This document shows positions 17,593-28,582 of a stretch of 64,000 nt of DNA, piece by piece (position 1 is the first letter of the stretch; every line of letters starts with the position of its first letter). The stretch is from Pseudomonadota bacterium (lineage in GTDB: Bacteria; Pseudomonadota; Gammaproteobacteria; Burkholderiales; Ferrovaceae), in the NCBI GenBank assembly GCA_021832305.1, contig JAKBLB010000005.1, positions 1-64,000 on the forward strand. The letters run 5' to 3'. The translations under genes and the position numbers were made by a program. The notes beneath the pieces were generated by a model. It did no database searches, was not told where the DNA came from, and worked only from the letters and a program-made list of their open reading frames with translations.

Positions 17593-20166
17593 TCACAACC
17601 AGGTCATCAGACCCAATTCAAAGGAATGAGTCAGACTTTCGTGGTAGGGGTAGACGCGGATTCGGTAATCCAGTTGTCCGCATAATCCGGGTTGCAATTC
17701 CAGTGCAAAGAGATATTCCGTTCCTTCCCCCAAGGTCCCTCGGCTTTGGAACTGGAAAGGGGGAAGCACGGGAACACCGCTACGACTGATGGAACGGTTG
17801 AGCAACAACTCCACACAGACGTCTTTGGGCTCGAGTCCCTGTAGATCCACGGCCACCTCAATATTCATGGAACTGCCAAATTTGATCCGTTTGATGGGTG
17901 AGTCCACCCGTCGAATGCGCACTCCGGTCCAGTGATGGCGGACTTTCTCCTTCCAGTGGGCAACATCACGAGCCAACGCTGCATCATTTTCCATAAAATG
18001 CTTTCCCTGTCCGGAAGCAGGGACATAGAAATGATCCAGGTACTCATCCAGCATCCGACCTGTATTGAAGTGAGTCAGAATACTGACCATGGAGGCCTTG
18101 GATTTTGCCACCCAACCTGGAGAATAACCAAATTTGCCACGGTCATAGTAAAGGGGAACCACTTGATCCTGAATGATTTCATAGAGCGTACGCGCATCTT
18201 CCCGGTTGCGCTGCGTTTCGTCCAGATAGTCAGGGGCGGGGCGTATCGCCCACCCGTTATGACCATCGTAGCCCTCTCCCCACCAGCCATCCAGGACACT
18301 CAGATTGATGGTGCCGTTGACCCCCGCTTTCATGCCTGAGGTCCCGCTTGCTTCCAGAGGATAAATAGGGGTGTTGAGCCAGACATCCACACCGGCCACC
18401 AAACGGCGAGCCAGACCCATATCATAGTTTTCCAGGAGCAGGATTTTGTCCTGAAACTCGGGCATCCCGGCTACTTCATGAATACGTCGGATCATCCCTT
18501 GGCCAGGCTCATCCGCTGGGTGCGCTTTGCCTGCAAAAACAAAGACGACAGGACGTTCAGGGTCCAGGAGAATCTGGCGCAGCCAGTCCAAATCGGAAAA
18601 GAGCAAATCTGCACGCTTGTATGTGGCAAAACGGCGGGCGAACCCAATGGTCAGAATGTTGGGTTCATGGACATTGGCATATTTGAGAAGCCGTTCCATG
18701 TGCGCGTCATCCCCCAGATTACGTTGGTATTGGGAGGCAATCCGTTCGCGCACGGCGTGGAGCATCTGTGACTTGAGCGATTGACGGACGCTCCAGTACA
18801 GATGGTCGGGAATTTCCTGAATTCCCTTCCAGAAAGAGCGATCCGACAAACGGGCGCGCCACTCCGCACCGATGAAGCGATCAAACAGTTCGCCCCATTC
18901 CCGTGCCAGGAAGGTGGGGACATGGACGGCATTGGTCACATACCCTATAGGGTTTTCATGATGAGGAATCGCTGGCCAGAATCCGGAACAGATACGCGCC
19001 GATACCTCGCGATGGATCCGCGAAACGCCATTTTGAAAACGAGATCCGCGCACCGCCAGTGCGGTCATGTTGAAGTCGCTATGCCCTACTCCGGGGTCAT
19101 TGCCCAGATCCACCAATTGATTCATGGGAATATTCAGATCGGAACACATGTGTCCAAAATAATGGGCCACCATGTCGCGGGGAAAATGGTCATGTCCGGC
19201 AGGAACGGGGGTATGGGTGGTAAATACGGTATTGCTGGCGACGGCTTCGATCGCCGTGGAAAAATCATAACCGGTCCGTTGGATCAGCGTACGGATTCGT
19301 TCCAGGATCATGAAGGCGGCATGCCCCTCGTTGATGTGCCAGACCGTGGGTTGAATGCCCATTTTCTCGAGTGCGCGCGCGCCTCCCACCCCCAGGATGA
19401 TTTCCTGTTCGATCCTGACCCTGCGATCGCCACCATAAAGTCGATGGGTGATTTCACGGTCATCGGGATGGTTTTCCTCGAGGTCCGTATCCATCAGGTA
19501 AATTTTGATGTTGCCTACCCGTGCCCACCACACTTTGACCTGGACCGAGCGAACGCCAATGGTGACGCTGACTCGTACTTCCTTTCCTGCCTCATCGAGG
19601 ACCGCATGAACCGGCAATTCATCGATATCGGAGTCGAAATTGAGGGCCAGTTGACGCCCGCTACGATCGATGTTCTGGGTGAAATATCCCTGGCGATACA
19701 ATAACCCCACGCCCACGAACGGCAGTCCCATATCGCTGGCAGCCTTGCAATGATCTCCTGCCAAAATCCCCAATCCTCCGGAATAAATGGGGAAACTTTC
19801 ATGAAATCCAAATTCGGCACAGAAGTAGGCCACCAGATTCCCGGGCGGCAACTTATGTGGCTTGCGCAGCAATTCATTGTGGTAGGTATCGTAGGCAGAG
19901 AGCACACGGTAGTAGGAACTCAGGAAAGCCTGGTCTTCGGCAGCTTCGTTCAGGCGGTACTCATCCACCCTGCGCAGGAAACGGATGGGGTTGGATCCCA
20001 CCAATTCCCAGAGACGGGGATGCATCCGGGCAAACAGCGTGCGACAGGATCGATCCCAACTGTACCAGAGGTTGTAGGCCAATTCTTCCAGGCGATTCAA
20101 TTTCTCCGGAATGCGGGGGCTGTTTTCTACGACAAAGCAGGTCCCGGGCAATTGATCGTTTTCCAT
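17593..20166 (-). CDS. glgP: Alpha-glucan phosphorylase (GT35, DUF3417-type N-terminus)
   Basis: LNRLEELAYNLWYSW, HINEGHAAFMILERIR, FARRFATYKRADLLF, PIYPLEASGTSGMKAGVNGTINLSVLDGWWGEGYDG. Confidence 0.93.
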   Translation of the reverse strand: MENDQLPGTCFVVENSPRIPEKLNRLEELAYNLWYSWDRSCRTLFARMHPRLWELVGSNPIRFLRRVDEYRLNEAAEDQAFLSSYYRVLSAYDTYHNELLRKPHKLPPGNLVAYFCAEFGFHESFPIYSGGLGILAGDHCKAASDMGLPFVGVGLLYRQGYFTQNIDRSGRQLALNFDSDIDELPVHAVLDEAGKEVRVSVTIGVRSVQVKVWWARVGNIKIYLMDTDLEENHPDDREITHRLYGGDRRVRIEQEIILGVGGARALEKMGIQPTVWHINEGHAAFMILERIRTLIQRTGYDFSTAIEAVASNTVFTTHTPVPAGHDHFPRDMVAHYFGHMCSDLNIPMNQLVDLGNDPGVGHSDFNMTALAVRGSRFQNGVSRIHREVSARICSGFWPAIPHHENPIGYVTNAVHVPTFLAREWGELFDRFIGAEWRARLSDRSFWKGIQEIPDHLYWSVRQSLKSQMLHAVRERIASQYQRNLGDDAHMERLLKYANVHEPNILTIGFARRFATYKRADLLFSDLDWLRQILLDPERPVVFVFAGKAHPADEPGQGMIRRIHEVAGMPEFQDKILLLENYDMGLARRLVAGVDVWLNTPIYPLEASGTSGMKAGVNGTINLSVLDGWWGEGYDGHNGWAIRPAPDYLDETQRNREDARTLYEIIQDQVVPLYYDRGKFGYSPGWVAKSKASMVSILTHFNTGRMLDEYLDHFYVPASGQGKHFMENDAALARDVAHWKEKVRHHWTGVRIRRVDSPIKRIKFGSSMNIEVAVDLQGLEPKDVCVELLLNRSISRSGVPVLPPFQFQSRGTLGEGTEYLFALELQPGLCGQLDYRIRVYPYHESLTHSFELGLMTWL

Positions 20167-20296
20167 AGGATCCTTATTGATTATTCATAGATAGAGTTAT
20201 TCGGAAATAATAGCCACAAAAACGGTCTAGTCACGCCGTCAGCCCTGATTATAGCCCGGATTGTTTTTTTCATGGGCTGTGAACCTCACAGACCGT

Positions 20297-22675
20297 TCAA
20301 CGTTCAGGAAGAATTCCAAACCCCGATGGACTGATTTTTGATTCCAGCAGCATTCCCTTGCGTGCGCGCATGAGAATATGCCGCTGCAACTGGGGAGCAG
20401 TCATGACCAGTTGGATTGATTTCCCGCCCCGTCCCGTCCCCTGGATGACCAGCCCCCGGGCGGGATTTGCCAGAGTGACGGCGCGCAATGTTTCGTCGCG
20501 TTCCAGGGCCATCAGGATCACTCCTCGACCACGGGCCAGTGTTTTCAAATCATCCAGCGGAAACAGCAGGAGACGCCCCCGTGCGGACAAGGTGGCGACA
20601 TGGGTTTCGCCTACTTTGCGACGCAGGGGAAGGAGGGGAATTTCCCCGTCTTCCAAAGATAAAAAAGATTTTCCACCGCGGACTCGGGACACCAGATCTT
20701 CCTGCATCACCATGAAGCCATTTCCCCCAGACCCCGCCACCAAACACTGCTCACCAGGTAAAGCCACGAAGGCCTGGGCAACTCGCGCGCCCTGCGGGAG
20801 ATCGATCAGGCTGGTGAGCGGGACTCCTTCACCCCGACCTCCAGGAATATCCGCACCCTTGAGGGTATAGACGCGGCCCTGGGTATCCAGGACAAAGAGA
20901 GGATGGATGGAGCGGCTTTCCAGAACGACCCAAGCCTCATCGCCGGCCTTGTACGAAAACTGCGCACTGTCCAGGTGATGCCCTTGGCGGGCACGAATCC
21001 AGCCTTGACGGGACAGAGTGACCGTTATCGGTTCATCCAGAACCGGGGTATCCAGGGTCACCGCTGCCTGAGCTTCGATGCGGGTTCTCCGGTCATCTCC
21101 ATAAGTCGTCAGATCAGAATGAATTTCCTGGGCGATCAGACGAGCCTGGGCCTCTCTCCCTGAGAGAATATGTTGTAACCCTTCCCTCTCGCCACGCAGT
21201 TGGTCGATTTCCCGATCGATGCGCACGCCTTCCAGACGGGCCAACTGACGCAGACGAATTTCCAGGATGTCTTCGGCTTGTAGTGCGCTTAATGGGTAGG
21301 CCACCATCAGATCGTGCTTGGGATCATCGGATTCGCGGATCAGACGAATGACTGCATCGATATCCAGAAGGATACGCTGACGCCCCTCCAGGATGTGAAG
21401 ACGTCGCTCGACCCGTTCCAGGCGGAAACGGGTACGCCGAACCACCGTGTGGAAACGGTACTCCAGCCATTCCTGGAGAATGGTTTTGAGATCTTTGGGA
21501 CGGGGATGTCCATCCCGTCCCAGCATTACCAGATTGAGGGACAGGTTGGTTTCCAGTGGCGTATGCGCCAATAGAAGATTGACGAATGCCTGAGGGTCCT
21601 GCCGGCTCGATTTGGGTTCGAAGACCAGACGAACCGAAGCATTTTTGTCCGACTCATCGCGTACCAGGTCCAGCGTATTGAGCCACAGAGCTTTGAGTTG
21701 TGCCTGCTCGGGAGAAAGTGCTTTCTTGCCCTCGCGCACTCGTGGATTGGTCAATTTTTCCACATCTTCCAGAACGGATCGGGCCGATACCCCGTGCGGA
21801 AGTTCTGTCACGACCACGCGCCATTGTCCCCGTGCCAGGGGTTCAATGGTCCAGCGTGCCCGCATGCGCAGAGTTCCCCGCCCTGTCCGGTAGGCCTCGA
21901 GGATATCTTGTGGGGATGAGGTGATCTGCCCTCCACCAGGCAGATCCGGACCGGGAATGAAGGTCATCAATTCGTCGAGCGTCAACTGAGGGTTTTCCAG
22001 GAGCGCCAATAAGGCTTGAGCCACTTCGGTCAGGTTATGCGACGGAATTTCCGTTGCCATGCCCACTCCGATCCCTGACGCCCCATTCAATAACACCATG
22101 GGAAGACGCGCGGGCAACAGGGTGGGTTCCTGAAAAGACCCGTCATAATTGGGAGCGAAATCCACCGTATCTTCAGTAATTTCTCCCAGCAGCAATTCTG
22201 CCAGTGGGGTCAGGCGACATTCGGTATAGCGCATGGCGGCCGCCCCATCCCCATCGCGGCTACCGAAATTGCCCTGTCCATCGATGAGTGGGTAGCGCAA
22301 GGTGAAATCCTGAGCCTGGCGAACCAGTGCCTCATAAGCCGCACTGTCACCATGAGGATGATATTTCCCGATCACGTCCCCCACTACACGCGCGGACTTG
22401 ACGTGCCGGGCCGGCCGATACAGGCCCAGTTCATGCATGGCAAAGAGAATCCGGCGCTGTACGGGCTTCTGCCCATCCGTGACATCCGGCAAGGCCCGTC
22501 CCATGACCACGCTCATGGCGTATTCAAGGTAACTGCGTTCGACGAAGTCCGCCAGGGAAGGCGTTGCCTTCGTCGCCTCAGAGGGGGGCGGAAGCATACC
22601 GACGACAGGGTCTTCCAGTCCGGCAAAGAGATCGCCGATCAGGGGAGACTGATCCGGGGGTGGGAGCATCGCCAT
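20297..22675 (-). CDS. parC: DNA topoisomerase IV subunit A
   Basis: [61 protein letters not shown] 22675 overlaps the parE stop (TGATG). Confidence 0.95.
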   Translation of the reverse strand: MAMLPPPDQSPLIGDLFAGLEDPVVGMLPPPSEATKATPSLADFVERSYLEYAMSVVMGRALPDVTDGQKPVQRRILFAMHELGLYRPARHVKSARVVGDVIGKYHPHGDSAAYEALVRQAQDFTLRYPLIDGQGNFGSRDGDGAAAMRYTECRLTPLAELLLGEITEDTVDFAPNYDGSFQEPTLLPARLPMVLLNGASGIGVGMATEIPSHNLTEVAQALLALLENPQLTLDELMTFIPGPDLPGGGQITSSPQDILEAYRTGRGTLRMRARWTIEPLARGQWRVVVTELPHGVSARSVLEDVEKLTNPRVREGKKALSPEQAQLKALWLNTLDLVRDESDKNASVRLVFEPKSSRQDPQAFVNLLLAHTPLETNLSLNLVMLGRDGHPRPKDLKTILQEWLEYRFHTVVRRTRFRLERVERRLHILEGRQRILLDIDAVIRLIRESDDPKHDLMVAYPLSALQAEDILEIRLRQLARLEGVRIDREIDQLRGEREGLQHILSGREAQARLIAQEIHSDLTTYGDDRRTRIEAQAAVTLDTPVLDEPITVTLSRQGWIRARQGHHLDSAQFSYKAGDEAWVVLESRSIHPLFVLDTQGRVYTLKGADIPGGRGEGVPLTSLIDLPQGARVAQAFVALPGEQCLVAGSGGNGFMVMQEDLVSRVRGGKSFLSLEDGEIPLLPLRRKVGETHVATLSARGRLLLFPLDDLKTLARGRGVILMALERDETLRAVTLANPARGLVIQGTGRGGKSIQLVMTAPQLQRHILMRARKGMLLESKISPSGFGILPER

Positions 22676-24678
22676 CAGATATCCACCGCCAGCGTCACCT
22701 CCTGGCGCTCCATCCATTCGCGCCGTGCTGCGGCCTCTCCCTTGCCCATCAGGCGATTGAACAATTGATGGGTGTCTTCCCATTCACCGTCCTTCAAGGA
22801 AAGCGTGAGGATTCGCCGGGTTTCCGGATTCATGGTGGTTTCCCACAACTGTTCGGGATTCATTTCTCCCAATCCCTTGAACCGTCCCACCGTCCAGCCT
22901 CCTGAACGGACGCCTTCGGTTTTGAGGCGTTCTTCCAACCCCGCCAGTTCCGCCTCGTCAAGGGCGTAGAGTTTACGCGCCGGACGCTTACCCTGTGCAG
23001 TGACATCTAGTCGGTATAGGGGAGGATTGGCGACACAGATATGTCCACCCGTGACCAGTGCCGGAAAATGCGTAAAAAACAGGGTCAACAGAAGCACCTT
23101 GATATGGCTGCCATCCACGTCCGCATCGGCCATGATGATGACCCGATCATAACGACGCTGGGACAGATCCACCGAATCCCCACGGGCGTGGGGATCGATG
23201 CCCAGAGCCACCGCGATGTCATGAATTTCCATATTGCCGAACAGGCGCCCTCGTTCCACTTCAAAACTGTTCAGGACCTTGCCCCGCAGTGGCAGGATGG
23301 CCTGAGTCAACTTGTTACGCGCCAACTTGGCAGACCCCCCGGCGGAGTCTCCTTCGACCAGAAATAACTCACGTTCGTCGATACGTTCCGACTCGCAATC
23401 CGTCAATTTCCCCGGTAAAACGGCCACCCCACTGCTCTTGCGTTTCTCTATTTTCTGACCGGACTTCATGCGCGCCATGGCATGGCGGATCACCAGATCA
23501 GCCAGGGCCTTGCCATGCTCGACATGCCGGTTGAGCCAATGCTCAAAGGGGTCGCGCACCAGAGTGGCGACCAGTTTCAAAGCTTCCCGACTGGTCAGTT
23601 TATCCTTGGTTTGCCCCTGAAACTGCGGATCCAGCATTTTGATCGACAGGATGAACTGGAGTCGAGCGCTGACGTCTTCCAACTGCAAACGCACTCCTCT
23701 GGGTAACAAACCATGATGTTCGATGAAAGATTTGAGCGCTTCGAAAAGACCGGTGCGCAAACCCGCCTCATGGGTCCCGCCCAGCGCCGTGGGAATCAGA
23801 TTGACAAAGGACTCTCCTTGCAAAGTCCGGGTTTCATGCCAGGAGAAAGCCCAGGATGCTCCTTCTCCCGGCGCGAAACTATCCCCCTCTTCAGCCCCGA
23901 AGAATCGCTCGCTCGTAAAAATCGGAATCAACAAAGGGTCTTCACCCATTCTTTCTGTCAGGTACTGTTCCAACCCTCCTGGGTAATGCCAGGTCTGTTC
24001 GAGGGTACGTCCCTCCTCTTCCTTTCTGAGCCGTACGCTGACTCCGGGTAACAGCACGGCCTTGGAGCGCAGTCCTCGCTCCAGTTCGGTCAAGTTGATC
24101 CGGGGTTCATCGAAGTAACGGGGCTCAGGCCAAACCCGTACGCGGGTTCCGGTATTGCGCACCCCACAAGTTCCCTGGACCGTCAAGGGATCGATGACGA
24201 ACCCTTCACCAAAGGCCATGAAGTGAACCTTGCCTTCCCGCTTGACGGTAACCTCCAGACGCCGTGACAGGGCATTGGTGACGGAGACTCCGACGCCATG
24301 CAACCCTCCGGAAAAAGCGTAAGCCCCCTGTCCCGATTTCTTGTCGAATTTCCCACCTGCGTGCAATCGCGTAAATACCAACTGCACCGTGGGTTCCCCC
24401 TCATCCGGGTGGATTCCGCAGGGAATTCCGCGACCGTCATCTTCGACACTGATGGAATCGTCTTCGTGAAGAGTTACTTCAATTTTACGAGCGTACCCTC
24501 CCAGAGCCTCATCCGCCGCGTTGTCGATGACCTCCTGAATGATATGGGTGGGGTCTTGAGTCCGGGTATACATCCCGGGACGTTCCTTGACGGGTTCCAA
24601 TCCCTTGAGTACGCGTATGCTTCCGTCCCCGTACTGACTATTGTTCGATGGTGCCAGATCCTGAATCATTACGGTCAA
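22675..24678 (-). CDS. parE: DNA topoisomerase IV subunit B
   Basis: [54 protein letters not shown]. Confidence 0.95.
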   Translation of the reverse strand: MTVMIQDLAPSNNSQYGDGSIRVLKGLEPVKERPGMYTRTQDPTHIIQEVIDNAADEALGGYARKIEVTLHEDDSISVEDDGRGIPCGIHPDEGEPTVQLVFTRLHAGGKFDKKSGQGAYAFSGGLHGVGVSVTNALSRRLEVTVKREGKVHFMAFGEGFVIDPLTVQGTCGVRNTGTRVRVWPEPRYFDEPRINLTELERGLRSKAVLLPGVSVRLRKEEEGRTLEQTWHYPGGLEQYLTERMGEDPLLIPIFTSERFFGAEEGDSFAPGEGASWAFSWHETRTLQGESFVNLIPTALGGTHEAGLRTGLFEALKSFIEHHGLLPRGVRLQLEDVSARLQFILSIKMLDPQFQGQTKDKLTSREALKLVATLVRDPFEHWLNRHVEHGKALADLVIRHAMARMKSGQKIEKRKSSGVAVLPGKLTDCESERIDERELFLVEGDSAGGSAKLARNKLTQAILPLRGKVLNSFEVERGRLFGNMEIHDIAVALGIDPHARGDSVDLSQRRYDRVIIMADADVDGSHIKVLLLTLFFTHFPALVTGGHICVANPPLYRLDVTAQGKRPARKLYALDEAELAGLEERLKTEGVRSGGWTVGRFKGLGEMNPEQLWETTMNPETRRILTLSLKDGEWEDTHQLFNRLMGKGEAAARREWMERQEVTLAVDI

Positions 24679-24735
24679 TTACACCCAAGCAGGCAAATGA
24701 AGGTAGTATAACCCGTAATCATCGCATGAATTCCC

Positions 24736-26220
24736 ATGGTACGCCAATCCGATTCACTCATGACCTCCTCGCCTCCCTCCGCACACTGGTCGCTCATCAT
24801 CATTGGGACGGGCTTTGCCGGACTGTCCCTCGCCCTCCAGCGCATGAATGGCAGACAAGAAGACTTCATCGTGTTGGAACAGGCTCAATCCCCCGGCGGA
24901 ACCTGGCGGGACAATCGTTATCCCGGGTGCGCCTGCGATGTTCCCTCGCATCTGTACTCTCTCTCTGGTGCCCCACCTTGGGACTGGCAGCGAAAATATG
25001 CAGAAGCGCCGGATATCGAAGCGTATCTGGCCCATCTGGCGCACTCGCTGGGCTCCCGAATACGCTATCGGGCACAGGTCACGTCTGCCTCCTGGCAAGC
25101 ACATAAGCAACTTTGGCAAGTCGAACTCAACGACGGCAGTTGCTTGACTTGCCGCTTTCTGGTGGCAGGAGTCGGGCCTTTGAGCGAACCGGCCTGGCCT
25201 GATTTTCCCGGTGTGGAAAATTTTACGGGGCCGCTTCTGCATACTGCCCGTTGGTCCAAGAATCAAGATCTGAAAGGGCAGCGGGTCGGTCTGATCGGTA
25301 CTGGTGCATCTGCCATCCAGGTGGGACCGGCACTGGCACCCGAGGTCGCACAGTTGATTATTTTTCAGCGCACGGCACCCTGGGTCGTGGACCGCAAGGA
25401 TCATCCCTACACGCCCGGAATCCGCAGGCTTCTCAGAACATCACCTTTTCTGCGCAGGGCATACCGCACTTGGCTCTACTTCACCCGTGAACTCAAGGGA
25501 CTGGCTTTCCTCCGGCCCAATCTGATGCGCAAGATCGAAGCGTATGTACGGCGCGACCTGACCCATAAGGTTGTCAACCCCCGGTTGCGCCAAAAAATCA
25601 TGCCCAAAACCCCCATGGGATGCAAACGCATCCTGCTCTCGGATACATGGTGGTCTACCCTGGAGTTCCCTCATGTCACCCTGGAAACGGATCCCATACA
25701 CCATATCGAAGCCACTCATCTGGTGACTGAAACAGGGACCCGCTACGCCCTGGATGCCCTGGTCCTGGCCACAGGATTCCGTTATCAGGATAACCCCATG
25801 GCCCGTCTTTTCAAAGGAGAAGAGGGCATCACTCTGGAAGAATTCTGGAAAGAGCAACGGAGTGCCTATCTGGGGATGATGATGCCTTCCTTTCCCAACT
25901 TTTTTCTGCTGACGGGCCCTTTCAGCGGATTGGGGCATAATTCCATCGTTTTCATGATCGAGTGCCAAACGCGCTGGATCCAGTCGGCCCTCGCGCATGT
26001 CGCAGCCCTGGGAAAGAGCGAATTCAAGGTGCGGGCACAAGCATATGCGGCCTTTACGAACGAGATGAACCGGCGTTCGAAAAACTCCCTCTGGATGCAG
26101 GGCTGTCAAAGTTGGTATCTGGACCCTGAAGGACGTAATACCGCACTCTGGCCGGGACTTTCCTTGAGTTACTGGTGGCGTACTCGCCGTTTCAATGCAC
26201 AGGACTTTGAATATGCATAG
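24736..26220 (+). CDS. Flavin-containing monooxygenase, Baeyer-Villiger type-like
   Basis: GTGFAGLSLA and GLIGTGASAIQV dinucleotide folds; FTGPLLHTARW matches FxGxxxHxxxW. Confidence 0.85.
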   Translation: MVRQSDSLMTSSPPSAHWSLIIIGTGFAGLSLALQRMNGRQEDFIVLEQAQSPGGTWRDNRYPGCACDVPSHLYSLSGAPPWDWQRKYAEAPDIEAYLAHLAHSLGSRIRYRAQVTSASWQAHKQLWQVELNDGSCLTCRFLVAGVGPLSEPAWPDFPGVENFTGPLLHTARWSKNQDLKGQRVGLIGTGASAIQVGPALAPEVAQLIIFQRTAPWVVDRKDHPYTPGIRRLLRTSPFLRRAYRTWLYFTRELKGLAFLRPNLMRKIEAYVRRDLTHKVVNPRLRQKIMPKTPMGCKRILLSDTWWSTLEFPHVTLETDPIHHIEATHLVTETGTRYALDALVLATGFRYQDNPMARLFKGEEGITLEEFWKEQRSAYLGMMMPSFPNFFLLTGPFSGLGHNSIVFMIECQTRWIQSALAHVAALGKSEFKVRAQAYAAFTNEMNRRSKNSLWMQGCQSWYLDPEGRNTALWPGLSLSYWWRTRRFNAQDFEYA

Positions 26221-27352
26221 ATTCCCCCACCTGATCCGGACAGTCCTATGTGGGCTGGGTCTGGTTTTGCTTTCCCTTTCCGTCCATCCGGATGAACTCA
26301 CCATCGTCAATGACTCTCCTTCCCGTCCCGCACTCAGAATAGGCCAGGAATATCAGAATCGTTACCCCATGCCGGCTCTGCGCAGCGGATTCTTTCAGTG
26401 GCTGATCACCCACTGGTGGCGCGAACTGAATCATGCCTCCGATCATCCTCCCCAACCGGTATCCGTCAATCTCCAGGCATTGGCCCATCCCGGACCGGCC
26501 CCGCAAGTCACCTGGATTGGTCATTCAACCCTCCTGCTTCAGATGGATGGGCTGAATATCCTGTTCGATCCCATCTTTTCCAACTACGCCAGTCCCTTCC
26601 CTCCTTTGGGACCCAGACGTTACCAGGCCCCTGGAGTTTCCCTGGCAGATCTGCCCCATATCGATGTGGTGATGGTTTCCCATAACCATTACGATCACCT
26701 CGATTTGCCCAGTATGCGTGCCCTGGCTCATCAGCGCGGCGGCCCCCCCCGGTTCCTGCTGCCTTTGGGCAATCGATCCTGGTTTCTCGACAACGTCCAC
26801 ATCCCGGGAGACAATCCGGGGTCACAAGTGCTGGAGTTGAACTGGGACCAACATGTCACCCTACCGGGACGGCAGGGCCCCGTCGAGTTTCATTTCGATG
26901 CCGTGCAACATTGGGCTACCCGCAGTCTGTTCGACAAGGATGAGAGTTTATGGGGGAGTTGGGCCGTATTGTTTCCCCACTTCCGTTTCTGGTTTTCCGG
27001 TGATTTGGGGTACTCTGAAGACGTCCATGATATCGGAATCAAGTACGGTTATTTCGATTTAGCCGCCATTTCCATCGGCGCTTATCAACCGCATTGGTAC
27101 CTTCGCCCCTTTCATGTGGATCCGGCCGAAGCCGTCAAAGTCTTCTCCGGGATTCATGCCCTGCGTGCGATCGGAATTCATTGGGGAACCTTCCCCCTGA
27201 GTGATGAAAATCCAGATCAGCCTCCCCAGGACCTCGATAAAGCCTTGCAACAAGCAGGCATTCCCCGGGCCGACTTCACGGTTCTTCCTTTGGGACAAAT
27301 CACGACCTATTCTCTTCCCCTTCTCTCTTCGACTAAGCCGGAGACCCCATGA
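26213..27352 (+). CDS. MBL-fold metallo-hydrolase (UlaG/NAPE-PLD-like)
   Basis: TWIGHSTLLLQMDGLNILFDPIFSNYASP and SHNHYDHLD; start MHRFPHL overlaps the upstream stop (ATGCATAG). Confidence 0.88.
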   Translation: MHRFPHLIRTVLCGLGLVLLSLSVHPDELTIVNDSPSRPALRIGQEYQNRYPMPALRSGFFQWLITHWWRELNHASDHPPQPVSVNLQALAHPGPAPQVTWIGHSTLLLQMDGLNILFDPIFSNYASPFPPLGPRRYQAPGVSLADLPHIDVVMVSHNHYDHLDLPSMRALAHQRGGPPRFLLPLGNRSWFLDNVHIPGDNPGSQVLELNWDQHVTLPGRQGPVEFHFDAVQHWATRSLFDKDESLWGSWAVLFPHFRFWFSGDLGYSEDVHDIGIKYGYFDLAAISIGAYQPHWYLRPFHVDPAEAVKVFSGIHALRAIGIHWGTFPLSDENPDQPPQDLDKALQQAGIPRADFTVLPLGQITTYSLPLLSSTKPETP

Positions 27353-28152
27353 CTCTCTCACCCCTCCCTGAAGAATGGAAGACATCTTCCCAAGACCTCG
27401 CCCGCGCCTGGATCGATCGTCGCTGCCTGCCCGTTCCGGCGCATCGCCCCGGCAGCATCGCCGACGCCTACCAACTACAGGAAGCCATTCTGGTCCATCT
27501 GAAGGAACCCATCGGAGCCTGGAAGGTAGGGATCGCCCCTGAGTGGGGAGTGTGGGGCTCACCCCTGCCCTGCGCCGCACTCAAGACCTCACAGACGTCA
27601 TTCCCCCCTCGGGTCGTCCGGGGCCTGGAAGTGGAACTGGCCTTCCGCCTCTCACCGCAGGTTCTCGAGGAGGAGGAGAAACCGTTGTCCGAAGAAGCAT
27701 TTTTTCATGAAGGAATTCTCGAAATGGCCTGCGCCATCGAAGTGGTTTCCAGTCGCTTTCTGGGTTGGCCCCATATTCCTGAACTTTGGAAACTGGCAGA
27801 CCTGCAGAACCATGGAGCACTTTTCCTGGGATCACCGGTACCTTACGACCCGGATTTTCCCTATTTGAATCCGCCCGTCTCTCTCCAGGCAGAAGGCAAC
27901 GAACAGGCCAGATTCCCTTCCGGTAATCCTGCGGGTGACCCGCGCGCCCTTCTCCTGCCCTTCCTCCGCCAATGTCGCGAACGTGGTCTCCCCATCGAAC
28001 CCCATCACTGGATTACCACTGGAAGTTATTCAGGGGTCTATTTTCTCAAAAGTTCCGGGCGAATTCATGCAACTCTGGGGAATCTTCCCCCATTGACCGC
28101 CACTCTGTTGTTGTCACCCCAGGAGTCGGCTACAATGGACCCGTCTGATTGA
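27349..28152 (+). CDS. 2-keto-4-pentenoate hydratase / fumarylacetoacetate hydrolase-like protein
   Basis: ADAYQLQEAIL, GAWKVGIAP, VELAFRL, AIEVVSSRF, GSYSGVYFL; ATGA overlap with upstream gene. Confidence 0.75.
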   Translation: MTLSPLPEEWKTSSQDLARAWIDRRCLPVPAHRPGSIADAYQLQEAILVHLKEPIGAWKVGIAPEWGVWGSPLPCAALKTSQTSFPPRVVRGLEVELAFRLSPQVLEEEEKPLSEEAFFHEGILEMACAIEVVSSRFLGWPHIPELWKLADLQNHGALFLGSPVPYDPDFPYLNPPVSLQAEGNEQARFPSGNPAGDPRALLLPFLRQCRERGLPIEPHHWITTGSYSGVYFLKSSGRIHATLGNLPPLTATLLLSPQESATMDPSD

Positions 28153-28183
28153 AATCGACAAGTCTGCTTGAAAGGAGAATGTC

Positions 28184-28582
28184 ATGAAACCCTGGATTCG
28201 TATTGTGATCGTCAATGTCTGCTCCCTCACCTTGTTGGGAGGAAGTCTGGTTGCCCATGCCGAACTCATTCCCAGCACTCAACTCAATCCGCCTCCCACG
28301 CCCAGCCCCGCCCCCGGCGCGTCCCGACCGCTGACTCCCGATGAAGACCGGCAAGCCGTGCAGCGCTTCGTAGACCGCGCCGAGGTACAGAAAAAGATTC
28401 AGGAATTGGGTCTGGGTTCGATCATTACGGCCCAGCGCCTCTCTCTGCTCAGTGACAGCGAAGCACGGAATCTGGCCAACAAAATTCGGGAAATGCCGGC
28501 AGGAGGAAATTTCTCCAGTTTGACCACCACGGACATCATCATCATCTTGTTGGCCGCGATCCTGCTTGTTCTGATTGTTTGA
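28184..28582 (+). CDS. PA2779-type small membrane protein
   Basis: N-terminal signal-like segment, LTPDEDRQAVQRFVDRAEVQKKIQELGL, one C-terminal TM (TDIIIILLAAILLVLIV). Confidence 0.75.
   Translation: MKPWIRIVIVNVCSLTLLGGSLVAHAELIPSTQLNPPPTPSPAPGASRPLTPDEDRQAVQRFVDRAEVQKKIQELGLGSIITAQRLSLLSDSEARNLANKIREMPAGGNFSSLTTTDIIIILLAAILLVLIV

Noticed and set aside
18781-19704. 307-aa plus-strand ORF antisense to glgP
   Set aside because: Fully inside a clear glgP reading frame; no domain-like composition.
20277-20291. CTGTGA-GGT-TCACAG hairpin after parC
   Set aside because: Short stem and no T-tract directly following on the minus strand, so not called as a terminator.
22675-24678. gyrA/gyrB as alternative identity for the type II topoisomerase pair
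   Set aside because: The adjacent coupled parE-parC order and ParC-like C-terminal region fit topoisomerase IV better, though only a phylogeny would be decisive.
25441-26310. 289-aa minus-strand ORF antisense to the flavin monooxygenase
   Set aside because: Antisense shadow ORF; the sense frame carries FAD/NADPH motifs.
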